Source: Paraburkholderia bonniea (GTDB lineage Bacteria > Pseudomonadota > Gammaproteobacteria > Burkholderiales > Burkholderiaceae). Taken from it: DNA of 64,000 nt. The notes below the pieces were generated by a model. The model saw only the letters and a program-made list of their open reading frames with translations, had not been told where the DNA came from and did no database searches. Positions 53,943 through 62,578 of the stretch are shown here, in pieces. The stretch lies in assembly GCF_009455625.1 (NCBI RefSeq), contig NZ_QPEQ01000002.1, forward strand, positions 496,001 through 560,000, in the 5' to 3' direction. The translations under genes and the position numbers were made by a program. Numbering within the stretch: the first letter of the stretch is position 1; the number at the start of each line of letters is the position of its first letter.

Positions 53943-54608
53943 TTATCCAATCAGCAACGGCACTGATGCATCCAGCATCATCTGGCAAAGATAATCCGCG
54001 AAACTCCGCCGCACGATCAGCTCATAGCAATCGCCCGGCATAGGCACCAGCACGATCGACGCCTTGAAGTAATGGCTCTGCGCGCACTGCCCTGGTGCCA
54101 GCACCCGGGGATGCAAATCCAGCGGGCAGCCTCGCGCCAGCACTTCACGCACCCGGCTGCCCGAGAGTTCCAGCACGGTGTAGCCACTCCCGGCATCCAC
54201 CACCGCAGCAAATTGCCCTGCCAGCGCGGCGCGTAATGCGCTTTCCAGCGTCGCGCGCTGAGGCTGGTGCGAGCGCACCAGCCATTCGTCCGGGCCGAGC
54301 CACAACGCGTCATAGGTTGCGCCACGCGTCACGCTGTTGGGCTTGAGGCTCGGACGGCAGCCCGTCACGCTTTCGAGCGCCTGGACAAACGCGGCATCAG
54401 CCGCGTCGCCGCGCACCAGCACCAAGTCCACAAACGCGCGCTCACGCAAGCTGAAGCGGCTTGAAGCACTCGCCTGGTGAGCGCTGAGCGCAGCCGCCAT
54501 ACCAACCAGCGGCGAGACCTGTCCCGGCCCGCCGCCATAAGTTCCGGCCAGCGTGCGCACAGCGCCTGGTGTGCCACCCTGAGGCGGATTGCCCGTGTCA
54601 TTCCACAT
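53943..54608 (-). CDS. soxG: Sarcosine oxidase gamma subunit
   Basis: A 221-residue subunit of tetrameric sarcosine oxidase. It has the GcvT-like fragment pattern of SoxG (YDALWLGPDEWLVRS, VVDAGSGYTVLELSG, GCPLDLHPRVLAPGQCAQSHYFKASI, FADYLCQMM). The start at ATG 54608 overlaps soxA by 11 bases, so it is last in the soxBDAG operon. It contributes to assembly of the complex rather than catalysis in known family members. Confidence 0.92.
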   Translation of the reverse strand: MWNDTGNPPQGGTPGAVRTLAGTYGGGPGQVSPLVGMAAALSAHQASASSRFSLRERAFVDLVLVRGDAADAAFVQALESVTGCRPSLKPNSVTRGATYDALWLGPDEWLVRSHQPQRATLESALRAALAGQFAAVVDAGSGYTVLELSGSRVREVLARGCPLDLHPRVLAPGQCAQSHYFKASIVLVPMPGDCYELIVRRSFADYLCQMMLDASVPLLIG

Positions 54609-57600
54609 GCTGCCGTGCTCCTTCAGTGTCATAAAAAACAGGGCTGGTGATCGTCGCGGCAACCTGCCGGCCGCTGGCCAATGGAATCGTCACCTGCTCA
54701 CCGAGCTTGCCCAGCCCGCCCTGAATCAGAGCCAGTGCAATCGAGCGTTGCAGCACCGGGCTGTAATAACTCGAGCTCACGTGCCCGAGCATCGGCGCGG
54801 TACTTCCCGAGAACGGCCTGGCGACGATCTGGCTGCCTTCCGGAATCACCAGCGCAGCATCCTCAGCCAGCAAGCCGACAAACTGCTTGCGCCCTTCCTG
54901 CGCGGTATCGCTGCGCGCCAGCGAACGCTTGCCGAGAAAATCCTTGGTTTTAGCCACCAGTCCGCCCATTCCAAGATCATGAGGCGTGACCGACCCATCG
55001 GTATCCTGACCAACGATGATGTAGCCCTTCTCCGCGCGCAGCACGTGCATGGCCTCCGTGCCATAGGGGGTGATGCCAAACTCAGCGCCCGCCTGCATCA
55101 ACCGTTGCCACACCGAACGGCCGAAATTAGCCGGCACGTTGACCTCATAAGCCAGTTCGCCCGAAAAACTAATGCGCATCACGCGCGCGCCAACACCCGC
55201 CACCGTGCCTGCGCGATAGCTCATGAACGGAAACGCCGCGTTGCTGAAATCAATCTCGTCACACACCTTTTGCAGCACCTTGCGGCTGTTAGGCCCAACT
55301 ACAGCGAAGGTCGCCCAGTGATCGGTGACCGACGCCAGCCGCACCTTAAGCCCAGGCCATTCGGTTTGCAGCCAGCGCTCCAGCCAGCTCAACACACGTG
55401 CCGCGCCGCCGGTTGTGGTGGTCATCATGTAATGCTGCTCAGCCAGACGCACCGTCACGCCATCGTCAAACACCATGCCGTTCTCATCAAGCATCAAGCC
55501 GTAACGGCACTTGCCGACTTCGAGCTTGCTCCACGGATTGGTGTAAGCCCAGTTCAGCAGTTGCGCCGCGTCCGGGCCCTGGATGTCGATCTTGCCGAGC
55601 GTCGAAGCATCCAGCATGCCCACGCTTTGGCGCACCGCAAGGCATTCACGGGCCACGGCTGCATGCATCTCCTCCGCGCCGCGCGGGTAATACCAGGGGC
55701 GTTTCCAGTTGCCCACATCCTCGAAGAGCGCACCGTGCTCAACGTGCCATTCATGCAGGCAAGTCTTGCGCACAGGTTCGAGCCATTCGCCCAGTTCACG
55801 TCCCGCGAAAGTGCCGAAACTCACTGGGGTGTAGTTCGGGCGGAACGTCGTCGTGCCGGTTTCGGGCAAGGTCTTGCCCAGTGCCTGCGCCAGAATCGCC
55901 ATGCCGTTGATGTTGCCCAGCTTGCCCTGATCGGTGCCAAAACCCATCGCGGTATAACGCTTGACGTGCTCAATGGATTCAAAACCTTCACGCACGGCCA
56001 GCAAAATATCGGCGGCACACACATCGTTTTGCCAATCAACAAACTGCTTCGGGCCACGCGCCGCCGCAGCCAGCGTGCCCACCAGCCACAGTGGCACCAA
56101 CGGCGTGCTGGGGAGGTGCGCGACTCGCGGCGATGCTGGCCGCGCCGCAGTAAATCCCGCTGCGCGGGCCGCTTCAAGCCCAGCATCAAGTGCCAGAGGC
56201 AACGCGTGCGCCAGGCTGAATTCACCCGCAGCCGCACCGATGCTGCATTCCGCCTGAGCCGCCTTGCCCGGCACAAAGCACGCTTTCTCGTCATGCCAGT
56301 GCGCCGTGCCCCCCGACTGCGCGAACAAATGCAGCGCAGGGCTCCAGCCCCCCGACAGCGCAAGCAGATCACACGGCAGCTCAGCCAGCTTCGCGCCCAC
56401 GCTAGCGCCCTGGCCTGACGCGCTGGGCAGATACGATGCCACCTCCACCGAGCTGACATGCCGCTTGCCGCGCGCCACGCTCACCACCGCGTTCGGCATC
56501 ACCCTGACACCTGCACGGCGCGCCATCTCCGGCAGGCTCCCAGCGTTCTGACATTGCCCGCGAGCGTCCAGCACGGTGACCTGAGCACCGCAGGCCTTGA
56601 GATTGAGCGCGCATTGGTAGCCGTCATCGTTGTTGGTGAACACCACCGCGTTGCGTCCCGGCAGCACGCCATAGCGATGCACATAGGTCGACACCGCCGA
56701 AGCCAGCATCACGCCAGGCAAATCGTTATTGCCAAATACCAGCGGCCGCTCATGCGCACCAGTCGCCAGAATCACGCGCCGCGCCCTGATCTTCCACAAC
56801 AGTTCGCGCGAGCCCTTGCGCAACGAAACCGGCAAATGCTCAGTCAAACGCTGCGTCACAGTGACCAGGTTGTGGTCCTGATAGCCAAACGCATTGCTAC
56901 GCGTGAGAAGCGTCACCTCGGGCATACGCCTCAGCTCGGCCGTGATTTTCTCGACCCAGTGCAGCCCCATCAGCCCGTCGATCTCAACCCGGCGCGACAG
57001 CAAACTACCGCCCAATTCACGCTGATCGTCCACCAGCATCACCCGCGCGCCCGTCGCCCCAGCCGCATGCGCTGCCATCAATCCAGCCGGGCCGCCGCCC
57101 ACCACCAGTACATCGCAATGGGCATAGCACTTGTCGTATCGCTCAGCATCAGGCTCCTGCGGCGCACGGCCCAGGCCCGCCGCCGCGCGGATCCGTCTTT
57201 CATACTTCGGCCACCATTTGCGCGGCCACATAAAAGTTTTGTAGTAAAAACCAGCCGGCAAAAAACGGGCGAAGTGCTGATTAAGCGCCATCCGGTCACG
57301 CTCCAGACTCGGCTCGGCATTCACACTGGTGGCGCTCAGCCCTTGATACAGCTCGACCTCAGTGGCCCGGGCATTGGGCACGGTATAAGCACCACACTCA
57401 AGCTGGACAATCGCGTTGGGCTCCTCGACGCCAGCCGTGAAAATGCCCCGTGGCCGGTGGTACTTGAAGCTGCGCGCAACAAAATGCACGCCATTAGCCA
57501 GCAACGCCGACGCCAGCGTATCGCCCTGAAACCCATGATAGGTACGGCCATTGAAGGTGAAGCACAGAGGCTGTGCGCGGTTGATCCGCCCACCCGTGCC

Positions 57601-57621
57601 CAGACGGTTTTTCTGGCTCAT
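54598..57621 (-). CDS. soxA: Sarcosine oxidase alpha subunit
   Basis: A 1007-residue subunit. The N-terminal ferredoxin-like domain (FNGRTYHGFQGDTLASALLA) is followed by a Rossmann dinucleotide-binding site (VLVVGGGPAGLMAAHAAGA) and a second (RRVILATGAHERPLVFGNND). The C-terminal third is a GcvT-like aminomethyltransferase domain that hands the methyl carbon to tetrahydrofolate (ILDASTLGKIDIQGPDAAQL-like segment, then YEVNVPANFGRSVWQRLM). With SoxB, SoxD and SoxG it converts sarcosine to glycine, 5,10-methylene-THF or formaldehyde, and H2O2. It overlaps soxD by ATGA. Confidence 0.95.
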   Translation of the reverse strand: MSQKNRLGTGGRINRAQPLCFTFNGRTYHGFQGDTLASALLANGVHFVARSFKYHRPRGIFTAGVEEPNAIVQLECGAYTVPNARATEVELYQGLSATSVNAEPSLERDRMALNQHFARFLPAGFYYKTFMWPRKWWPKYERRIRAAAGLGRAPQEPDAERYDKCYAHCDVLVVGGGPAGLMAAHAAGATGARVMLVDDQRELGGSLLSRRVEIDGLMGLHWVEKITAELRRMPEVTLLTRSNAFGYQDHNLVTVTQRLTEHLPVSLRKGSRELLWKIRARRVILATGAHERPLVFGNNDLPGVMLASAVSTYVHRYGVLPGRNAVVFTNNDDGYQCALNLKACGAQVTVLDARGQCQNAGSLPEMARRAGVRVMPNAVVSVARGKRHVSSVEVASYLPSASGQGASVGAKLAELPCDLLALSGGWSPALHLFAQSGGTAHWHDEKACFVPGKAAQAECSIGAAAGEFSLAHALPLALDAGLEAARAAGFTAARPASPRVAHLPSTPLVPLWLVGTLAAAARGPKQFVDWQNDVCAADILLAVREGFESIEHVKRYTAMGFGTDQGKLGNINGMAILAQALGKTLPETGTTTFRPNYTPVSFGTFAGRELGEWLEPVRKTCLHEWHVEHGALFEDVGNWKRPWYYPRGAEEMHAAVARECLAVRQSVGMLDASTLGKIDIQGPDAAQLLNWAYTNPWSKLEVGKCRYGLMLDENGMVFDDGVTVRLAEQHYMMTTTTGGAARVLSWLERWLQTEWPGLKVRLASVTDHWATFAVVGPNSRKVLQKVCDEIDFSNAAFPFMSYRAGTVAGVGARVMRISFSGELAYEVNVPANFGRSVWQRLMQAGAEFGITPYGTEAMHVLRAEKGYIIVGQDTDGSVTPHDLGMGGLVAKTKDFLGKRSLARSDTAQEGRKQFVGLLAEDAALVIPEGSQIVARPFSGSTAPMLGHVSSSYYSPVLQRSIALALIQGGLGKLGEQVTIPLASGRQVAATITSPVFYDTEGARQHVE

Positions 57622-57953
57622 GGGGTAGTGCTCCCGGCTTGATTTATGGCTTGAGGTGCGCCCTCACTGCCTGCCTCACGCGTGTCTGCAGCGTGCGGCT
57701 GAAATGTTTCGTAGGCCAGAAATTCATACGTCACCGTATCGCGCGTCGCCTTGAACCAGCGGCGGCAACCCTGCGCATGCAGCCATTGTTCACGGTGCAC
57801 ACCACGCGGGTTGTCCCGCATGAACAGGTAATCCCCCCACTCCTTGTCGCTAAGCGCTTCTGGATTCAGCGGACGCATGATGTCGGCCTCGCCGCCACAA
57901 CTAAACTCAGATTCAGCACGCGGGCCGCACCACGGGCATTCGATCAACAGCAT
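57618..57953 (-). CDS. soxD: Sarcosine oxidase delta subunit
   Basis: A 111-residue zinc-binding subunit. MLLIECPWCGPRAESEFSCG begins at ATG 57953 with GGAG before it; the cysteines of CPWCG and the following Cys coordinate zinc in the family. Later landmarks are YLFMRDNPRGVHREQWLHAQGCRRWF. The C-terminal tail is somewhat longer than usual (Ala/Gly-rich). It lies between soxB and soxA as in most bacteria. Confidence 0.94.
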   Translation of the reverse strand: MLLIECPWCGPRAESEFSCGGEADIMRPLNPEALSDKEWGDYLFMRDNPRGVHREQWLHAQGCRRWFKATRDTVTYEFLAYETFQPHAADTREAGSEGAPQAINQAGSTTP

Positions 57954-58028
57954 GGGTTTCTCCGTCACAGGCAGGGGTATGGGTAGGGATTGAGGTGAGG
58001 GATTGCAGTAAGGAATTGATGCGGCGCG

Positions 58029-59273
58029 TCAGTGCGCGACAGCGGCAGCGCCGTGTTCGTCGATCAGATGGCCGGTATAAAAGCGCTCCAGCGAGAACGG
58101 CGCATTCAGCGGATGAGGCGAGTCCTGCGCGATGGTGTGTGCGAACACCCAACCCGACCCCGGCGTCGCCTTGAAACCACCCGTGCCCCAGCCGCAGTTG
58201 AAATACAGCCCTTTCACATCGGTCTTGCTGATGATCGGGCAGGCATCGGGCGAGACATCCACAATGCCGCCCCACTGCCGGTTCATGCGCACCCGTGAGA
58301 ACGCCGGGAACATCTCGACAATCGCCTGCAACGTCCCTTCGATGATCTGGAAACTGCCACGCTGGCCAAAGCCGGTGTATTGATCGACGCCCGCGCCAAT
58401 CACCAGATCGCCCTTGTCAGACTGGCTGATGTACGCATGCACCGCGTTGGACATGATGACCGTATTGAGCACCGGCTTGATGGGCTCGGACACCAGCGCC
58501 TGCAACGGATGGCTCTCCAGCGGCAAGCGCAGCCCAGCCATATCTGCCAGCGAGGTGGTATTGCCCGCCGCGACCACCGCGACTTTCTTCGCCCGGATCA
58601 AGCCCTTCACGGTATCAACGCCAGTCACCGCCCCACCTTCACGGCGAATTCCAGTTACCTGGCAATTCTGAAGAATATCGACGCCATACTGATCTGCACC
58701 ACGCGCATAGCCCCAGGCTACCGCGTCATGCCGCGCCACCCCGGCGCGCCGCTGCAGCGAAGCACCCAGCACCGGAAAGTGGCTCTTCAGATTGATCTCC
58801 GGTTCAAGCGCCTTGATCTGCTCAAGCGTGATGAACTCGGCATCAATCCCATTGAGCCGGTTGGCGTTGACGCGCCGCTCGGTATCGCGCACATCCTGCA
58901 GCGTGTGCGCTAGATTCATCACGCCACGCTGGCTGAACATCACGTTGTAGTTCAGGTCTTGCGCCAGCCCTTCCCACAGCTGCAACGCTTTTTCGTAAAG
59001 TCCCGCCGATTCATCCCACAGATAGTTCGAACGCACGATGGTGGTATTGCGCGCGGTATTGCCACCACCGATCCACCCCTTCTCCAGCACCGCGACATTG
59101 CGCACGCCGTGCTCTTTCGCCAGGTAATACGCCGTAGCGAGCCCATGGCCACCGCCACCGACAATCACCACGTCGTATTCTTTTTTCGGCTCCGGGCTAC
59201 GCCACTGGCGCGCCCAGTTCTCGTGATACGACAAGCCGTTGCGCAACAAACTGAAGATCGAATAGCGGCTCAT
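58029..59273 (-). CDS. soxB: Sarcosine oxidase beta subunit
   Basis: A 414-residue FAD/FMN flavoprotein carrying the sarcosine-oxidising site. The N-terminal dinucleotide site is [20 protein letters not shown], followed by [21 protein letters not shown], the family's substrate-side segment. Near the C-terminus [17 protein letters not shown] closes the FAD fold. It starts at ATG 59273 with an AGAGAG site and is first in the soxBDAG operon. A GbdR-type regulator is expected to control it, and a GlxA-type regulator gene lies divergently upstream. Confidence 0.95.
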   Translation of the reverse strand: MSRYSIFSLLRNGLSYHENWARQWRSPEPKKEYDVVIVGGGGHGLATAYYLAKEHGVRNVAVLEKGWIGGGNTARNTTIVRSNYLWDESAGLYEKALQLWEGLAQDLNYNVMFSQRGVMNLAHTLQDVRDTERRVNANRLNGIDAEFITLEQIKALEPEINLKSHFPVLGASLQRRAGVARHDAVAWGYARGADQYGVDILQNCQVTGIRREGGAVTGVDTVKGLIRAKKVAVVAAGNTTSLADMAGLRLPLESHPLQALVSEPIKPVLNTVIMSNAVHAYISQSDKGDLVIGAGVDQYTGFGQRGSFQIIEGTLQAIVEMFPAFSRVRMNRQWGGIVDVSPDACPIISKTDVKGLYFNCGWGTGGFKATPGSGWVFAHTIAQDSPHPLNAPFSLERFYTGHLIDEHGAAAVAH

Positions 59274-59695
59274 CTGTCGGCTCTCTTTCGTTAGCATGCG
59301 AGCGCGTTCACGGCAACGCCGTCACGCGAAGGTGTCCAGTCCAGCGCTAACCGGGGTCTCTAGCGACAACGCCAGCGGCGTTATTCGCCCCCTCAGATAA
59401 GCATCCTGGTGCCGCCAGTACACCCAGGCAAAAAAAAACCCGATAGAACAAACACGCCATCCGGCTGGGATAGCGTCGCCACCGGCAGCCAACTTGCGCT
59501 TCTTCGATGATTGATGACGTAAAAACCCAGGTCAGCGCAGCCACAGTCCGCCACGCTGGGCTGATCCATCCCGCTGCGGCGAGATACACCGATAATGGCG
59601 CGACCGCGTAGAGCAGCATGCAGAGCGGCATCGCTCAAACCAGACGGAAGCACCCCAGCTCGACAACGCCCGCGCTCCCCCTCATCTGCTGCACC
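59274..59695. promoter_or_regulatory. Divergent control region between soxB and AraC-type regulator
   Basis: 422 bp. It presumably contains both promoters. A minus frame (59347-59631, 94 codons) has a hydrophobic stretch but no ribosome site and no recognisable family, so it is not called as a gene. No convincing operator was found. Confidence 0.45.
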
Positions 59696-60754
59696 ATGAC
59701 CACCATCGCCCCCCTCCCCACTCCCACACCGCCACAACGCATCCGCTTCGGCATCGTGCTGCTGCCCAATTTCACGCTGACGGCATTCTCCGGCTTTGTC
59801 GACATGCTGCGCTTGTGCGCTGACGAAGGCGATTACAGCAAGCCCGTGCGTTGTTCATGGAGCGTAGTCGGCCACTCGCTAGCACCCGTGCGCGCCAGTT
59901 GCGGCATTCAGATTGCACCCTGGGAAAGCTTTGATGCCGCCGCGCCCTTCGACTACCTCGTCGTAGTCGGCGGCCTGCTGCATGCAGGACCACAAGCCAG
60001 CGACGACACGCTGCAGTTCATTCGCACCGCCGCAACAAGCGGCACCACACTCGTCGGCATCTGCACCGGCGTGTTTGCGCTCATGCGCGCCGGTGTGCTG
60101 GAGGGCCACCGGATCTGCGTTAGCTGGTTTCATTACTGGGATTTTCTGGAGCGCTTCGCGCATGCCGATGCGAACGCATTGATTGCCGACCGGCTGTTTG
60201 TGCTTGACCGGCGTCGCATTACCTGCTCAGGCGGACGCGCGACGATTGATGTCGCCGCCGCGATCTTGCTGCGCCACTTCGATCACGCCACCGTGCACAA
60301 AGCGCTACGCATCTTGCTGGTTGGAGAAAGGCAAAAAGGCAATGCACCACAACCACATCCACCAGGCCTTGAGCCCGCTACGCATCCGCTGGTGACACGC
60401 GCGATCTTGCTGATGGAACAACATGTTGGACGCGCATTGCCGCTGGACGAACTAGCCCGCAAGCTCGATTTATCACCTCGACAACTGGAACGGCTCTTCA
60501 AGGCCGCAACCGGCAAAAGCCCACAAACCTTCGCCCGGCAAGTGCGTTTGAGAACCGCCGCATGGCTGCTGACCAGCTCGGAGCGCACCGTCGCGGATAT
60601 CGCCTCAAGTTGCGGCTTCTCCGATGCCTCGCATCTAGGACGCGAGTTTCGCAAACACTATGGCGTCGCGCCCGTCGCCTACCGCGATCAAGGCACGAGC
60701 GCGGCAGGTGCGCTGCTGGATGAAACGTTTCCGGGACGCGTGGAAGTGTTTTAG
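59696..60754 (+). CDS. GlxA-family AraC-type transcriptional regulator (sox-linked)
   Basis: A 352-residue regulator, a paralogue of the GbdR-like protein encoded at 4189. It has an N-terminal DJ-1/PfpI-like domain (RFGIVLLPNFTLTAFSGFVDML, YLVVVGGLLHAG, LVGICTGVFALMRAGVLEG) and two C-terminal AraC helix-turn-helices (LPLDELARKLDLSPRQLERL and RTVADIASSCGFSDASHLGR). ATG 59696 is chosen because homology begins soon after it. Its position divergent from soxB suggests it senses sarcosine or a related amine, as SouR does in Pseudomonas; the ligand is inferred. Confidence 0.82.
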   Translation: MTTIAPLPTPTPPQRIRFGIVLLPNFTLTAFSGFVDMLRLCADEGDYSKPVRCSWSVVGHSLAPVRASCGIQIAPWESFDAAAPFDYLVVVGGLLHAGPQASDDTLQFIRTAATSGTTLVGICTGVFALMRAGVLEGHRICVSWFHYWDFLERFAHADANALIADRLFVLDRRRITCSGGRATIDVAAAILLRHFDHATVHKALRILLVGERQKGNAPQPHPPGLEPATHPLVTRAILLMEQHVGRALPLDELARKLDLSPRQLERLFKAATGKSPQTFARQVRLRTAAWLLTSSERTVADIASSCGFSDASHLGREFRKHYGVAPVAYRDQGTSAAGALLDETFPGRVEVF

Positions 60755-60766
60755 ACGTGACGCTCA

Positions 60767-60790
60767 TGCGTTTGCGTTTGCGTTTGCGTT
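60767..60790 (+). repeat. Short hexanucleotide repeat (TGCGTT)4
   Basis: Four perfect 6-bp copies lie in the gap between the convergent regulator and zwf stop codons. They do not form a terminator. No further structure is seen. Confidence 0.85.
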
Positions 60791-60848
60791 TGCATGGGCA
60801 TTCGCACCCCGGCAACGCAGCAGCAAAAGCACCGCATCACGCCCAGCC

Positions 60849-62336
60849 TCAGGCCTCTTCCGCCCACGTGAGATTTTCGCGTGCCACCAACGCGGTGGAA
60901 GCCGCTGGTCCAAACGTGCCCGCGGTATAGCTGCGCGGCCGCTCGCCTGATGCCTGCCAGCTTTCGATAATCGGCTCGACCCAAGCCCACGCCGCTTCGA
61001 GTTCATCGCGCCGCATGAAGTGCGTCAGACGACCGCGAATCACATCAATCAGCAAACGCTCATACGCCTCCGCACGCCGCTCGGTGAACGCCTGCTCCAG
61101 ATCGAGATTCAGATTGACTGGCAACATCCGCATGCCACTGCCCGGCTCCTTCGCCAGCATCTGCAACTGGATCGACTCGGCAGGCTGAAGCTGGATCACC
61201 AGACGATTGCCAGCATGAGACGCGCCATTCGGAATGATTGAAAACGGCAGATCGGCGAATTCAATCACGATCTCCGACACCTTTTTTTGCATACGCTTGC
61301 CCGTGCGCAAAAAAAACGGCACATGAGCCCAGCGCCAGTTATTGATCTGCGCATGCAGCGCCACGAAGGTTTCCGCACGGCTGCCTGGCGGCACGTTGTC
61401 CTCTTCGAGATAGCCCTTGACCGCCTCGCCATTCACCGCGCCCGCCGTGTACTGGCCACGCACCGTATCGCGCGCCACCTCATCAGGCGTCATACGGCGC
61501 AGCGAGCGCAGCACTTTGAGTTTTTCGTCACGCACCGCGTCGGGATCCAGCGAAACCGGTGGCTCCATGGCCACGATGCAAAGCAGTTGCAATAAATGGT
61601 TTTGCACCATGTCGCGCAGCGCACCGGTCTCGTCATAAAACCCAGCACGACTACCCACCCCCACGGTTTCCGCCACCGTGATCTGCACGCTGCGGATATA
61701 CGGCGCTTGCCACAGCGGCCCGAAAATCGCATTGCCAAAGCGCAGCACCATCAGGTTCTGCACCGTTTCCTTACCCAGGTAGTGGTCGATCCGGTAGATC
61801 TGCGTCTCGGCAAAATGCTGCCCCACCGCCGTGTTGATCGCCTGCGCGGAAGCCAGATCATGGCCAAGCGGCTTTTCCAGCACCACGCGCGCGTGCTCGT
61901 CAACGAGGCCACTCGCCGCGAGCTGATCGCAAATAGTAGTGAACAAGTCCGGCGCGGTCGCCAGATAAAACACCCGCAAAGCATTCGGACGCGAAACACG
62001 AGCCAGGCTGGCGTAATCATCCGCCGCGCCAGCGTCGATCCGCACGTAATCGAACAAACCAGTGAACGCATCCCAACCGGCTGACGTCAGTGCTTTTTTA
62101 TCGACGAACGGCTTTGAATGCTCGTTCATGAAACCGAGGTAATCGTCACGGCTCCAGTCACGGCGGCCAGTGGCAATGATGCGGGTAGCGGGTGGCAAAT
62201 TGCCGTGCAGATGCGCCATGTACAGCGCCGGCAGCAGCTTACGGGCAGACAGATCGCCCCCGCCGCCGAAAATAATCATGTCGAGTGGAAGGTCCGGCGA
62301 AGCGGAAGCGGTCGAAGTCTGATTCGGAATCGTCAT
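60849..62336 (-). CDS. zwf: Glucose-6-phosphate 1-dehydrogenase
   Basis: A 495-residue enzyme that oxidises glucose-6-phosphate to 6-phosphogluconolactone, feeding the pentose-phosphate and Entner-Doudoroff routes and NADPH supply. It has the N-terminal nucleotide site ([19 protein letters not shown]), [14 protein letters not shown] and the substrate-site signature [19 protein letters not shown], which contains the catalytic region. The length is normal for the family. It stands alone with the 3' end facing the AraC-type regulator. No pgl/glk partners are in the window. Confidence 0.95.
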   Translation of the reverse strand: MTIPNQTSTASASPDLPLDMIIFGGGGDLSARKLLPALYMAHLHGNLPPATRIIATGRRDWSRDDYLGFMNEHSKPFVDKKALTSAGWDAFTGLFDYVRIDAGAADDYASLARVSRPNALRVFYLATAPDLFTTICDQLAASGLVDEHARVVLEKPLGHDLASAQAINTAVGQHFAETQIYRIDHYLGKETVQNLMVLRFGNAIFGPLWQAPYIRSVQITVAETVGVGSRAGFYDETGALRDMVQNHLLQLLCIVAMEPPVSLDPDAVRDEKLKVLRSLRRMTPDEVARDTVRGQYTAGAVNGEAVKGYLEEDNVPPGSRAETFVALHAQINNWRWAHVPFFLRTGKRMQKKVSEIVIEFADLPFSIIPNGASHAGNRLVIQLQPAESIQLQMLAKEPGSGMRMLPVNLNLDLEQAFTERRAEAYERLLIDVIRGRLTHFMRRDELEAAWAWVEPIIESWQASGERPRSYTAGTFGPAASTALVARENLTWAEEA

Positions 62337-62578
62337 AGCGCGGCATACCCAGGACTGGCGATGGTTGAGATAAAACGCCTGGGCAAATCGGATACGGCCA
62401 TGATGCGCTGGCCGATAAGCTTGCCAGCACCCTGCCCCAGACGTTTCGCAAAGTTTTGCAAAACGCTTATGGTGCAGGGTTTTTCAGTGAATTGCACGAA
62501 GTGGAACGGGGCTGGGAGGATTTAAACCCCGTTCCATTGCTGCAGCGATTTAAGTTAACCGGCTCAGGATTAATAAAC

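Noticed and set aside
54589..56418. 609-codon plus-strand open frame
   Set aside because: Fully antisense to soxA; a GC-rich shadow frame without domain features or ribosome site.
59347..59631. 94-residue minus-strand hydrophobic frame between soxB and the regulator
   Set aside because: No ribosome site, overlaps another frame of equal quality, no recognisable family; treated as intergenic.
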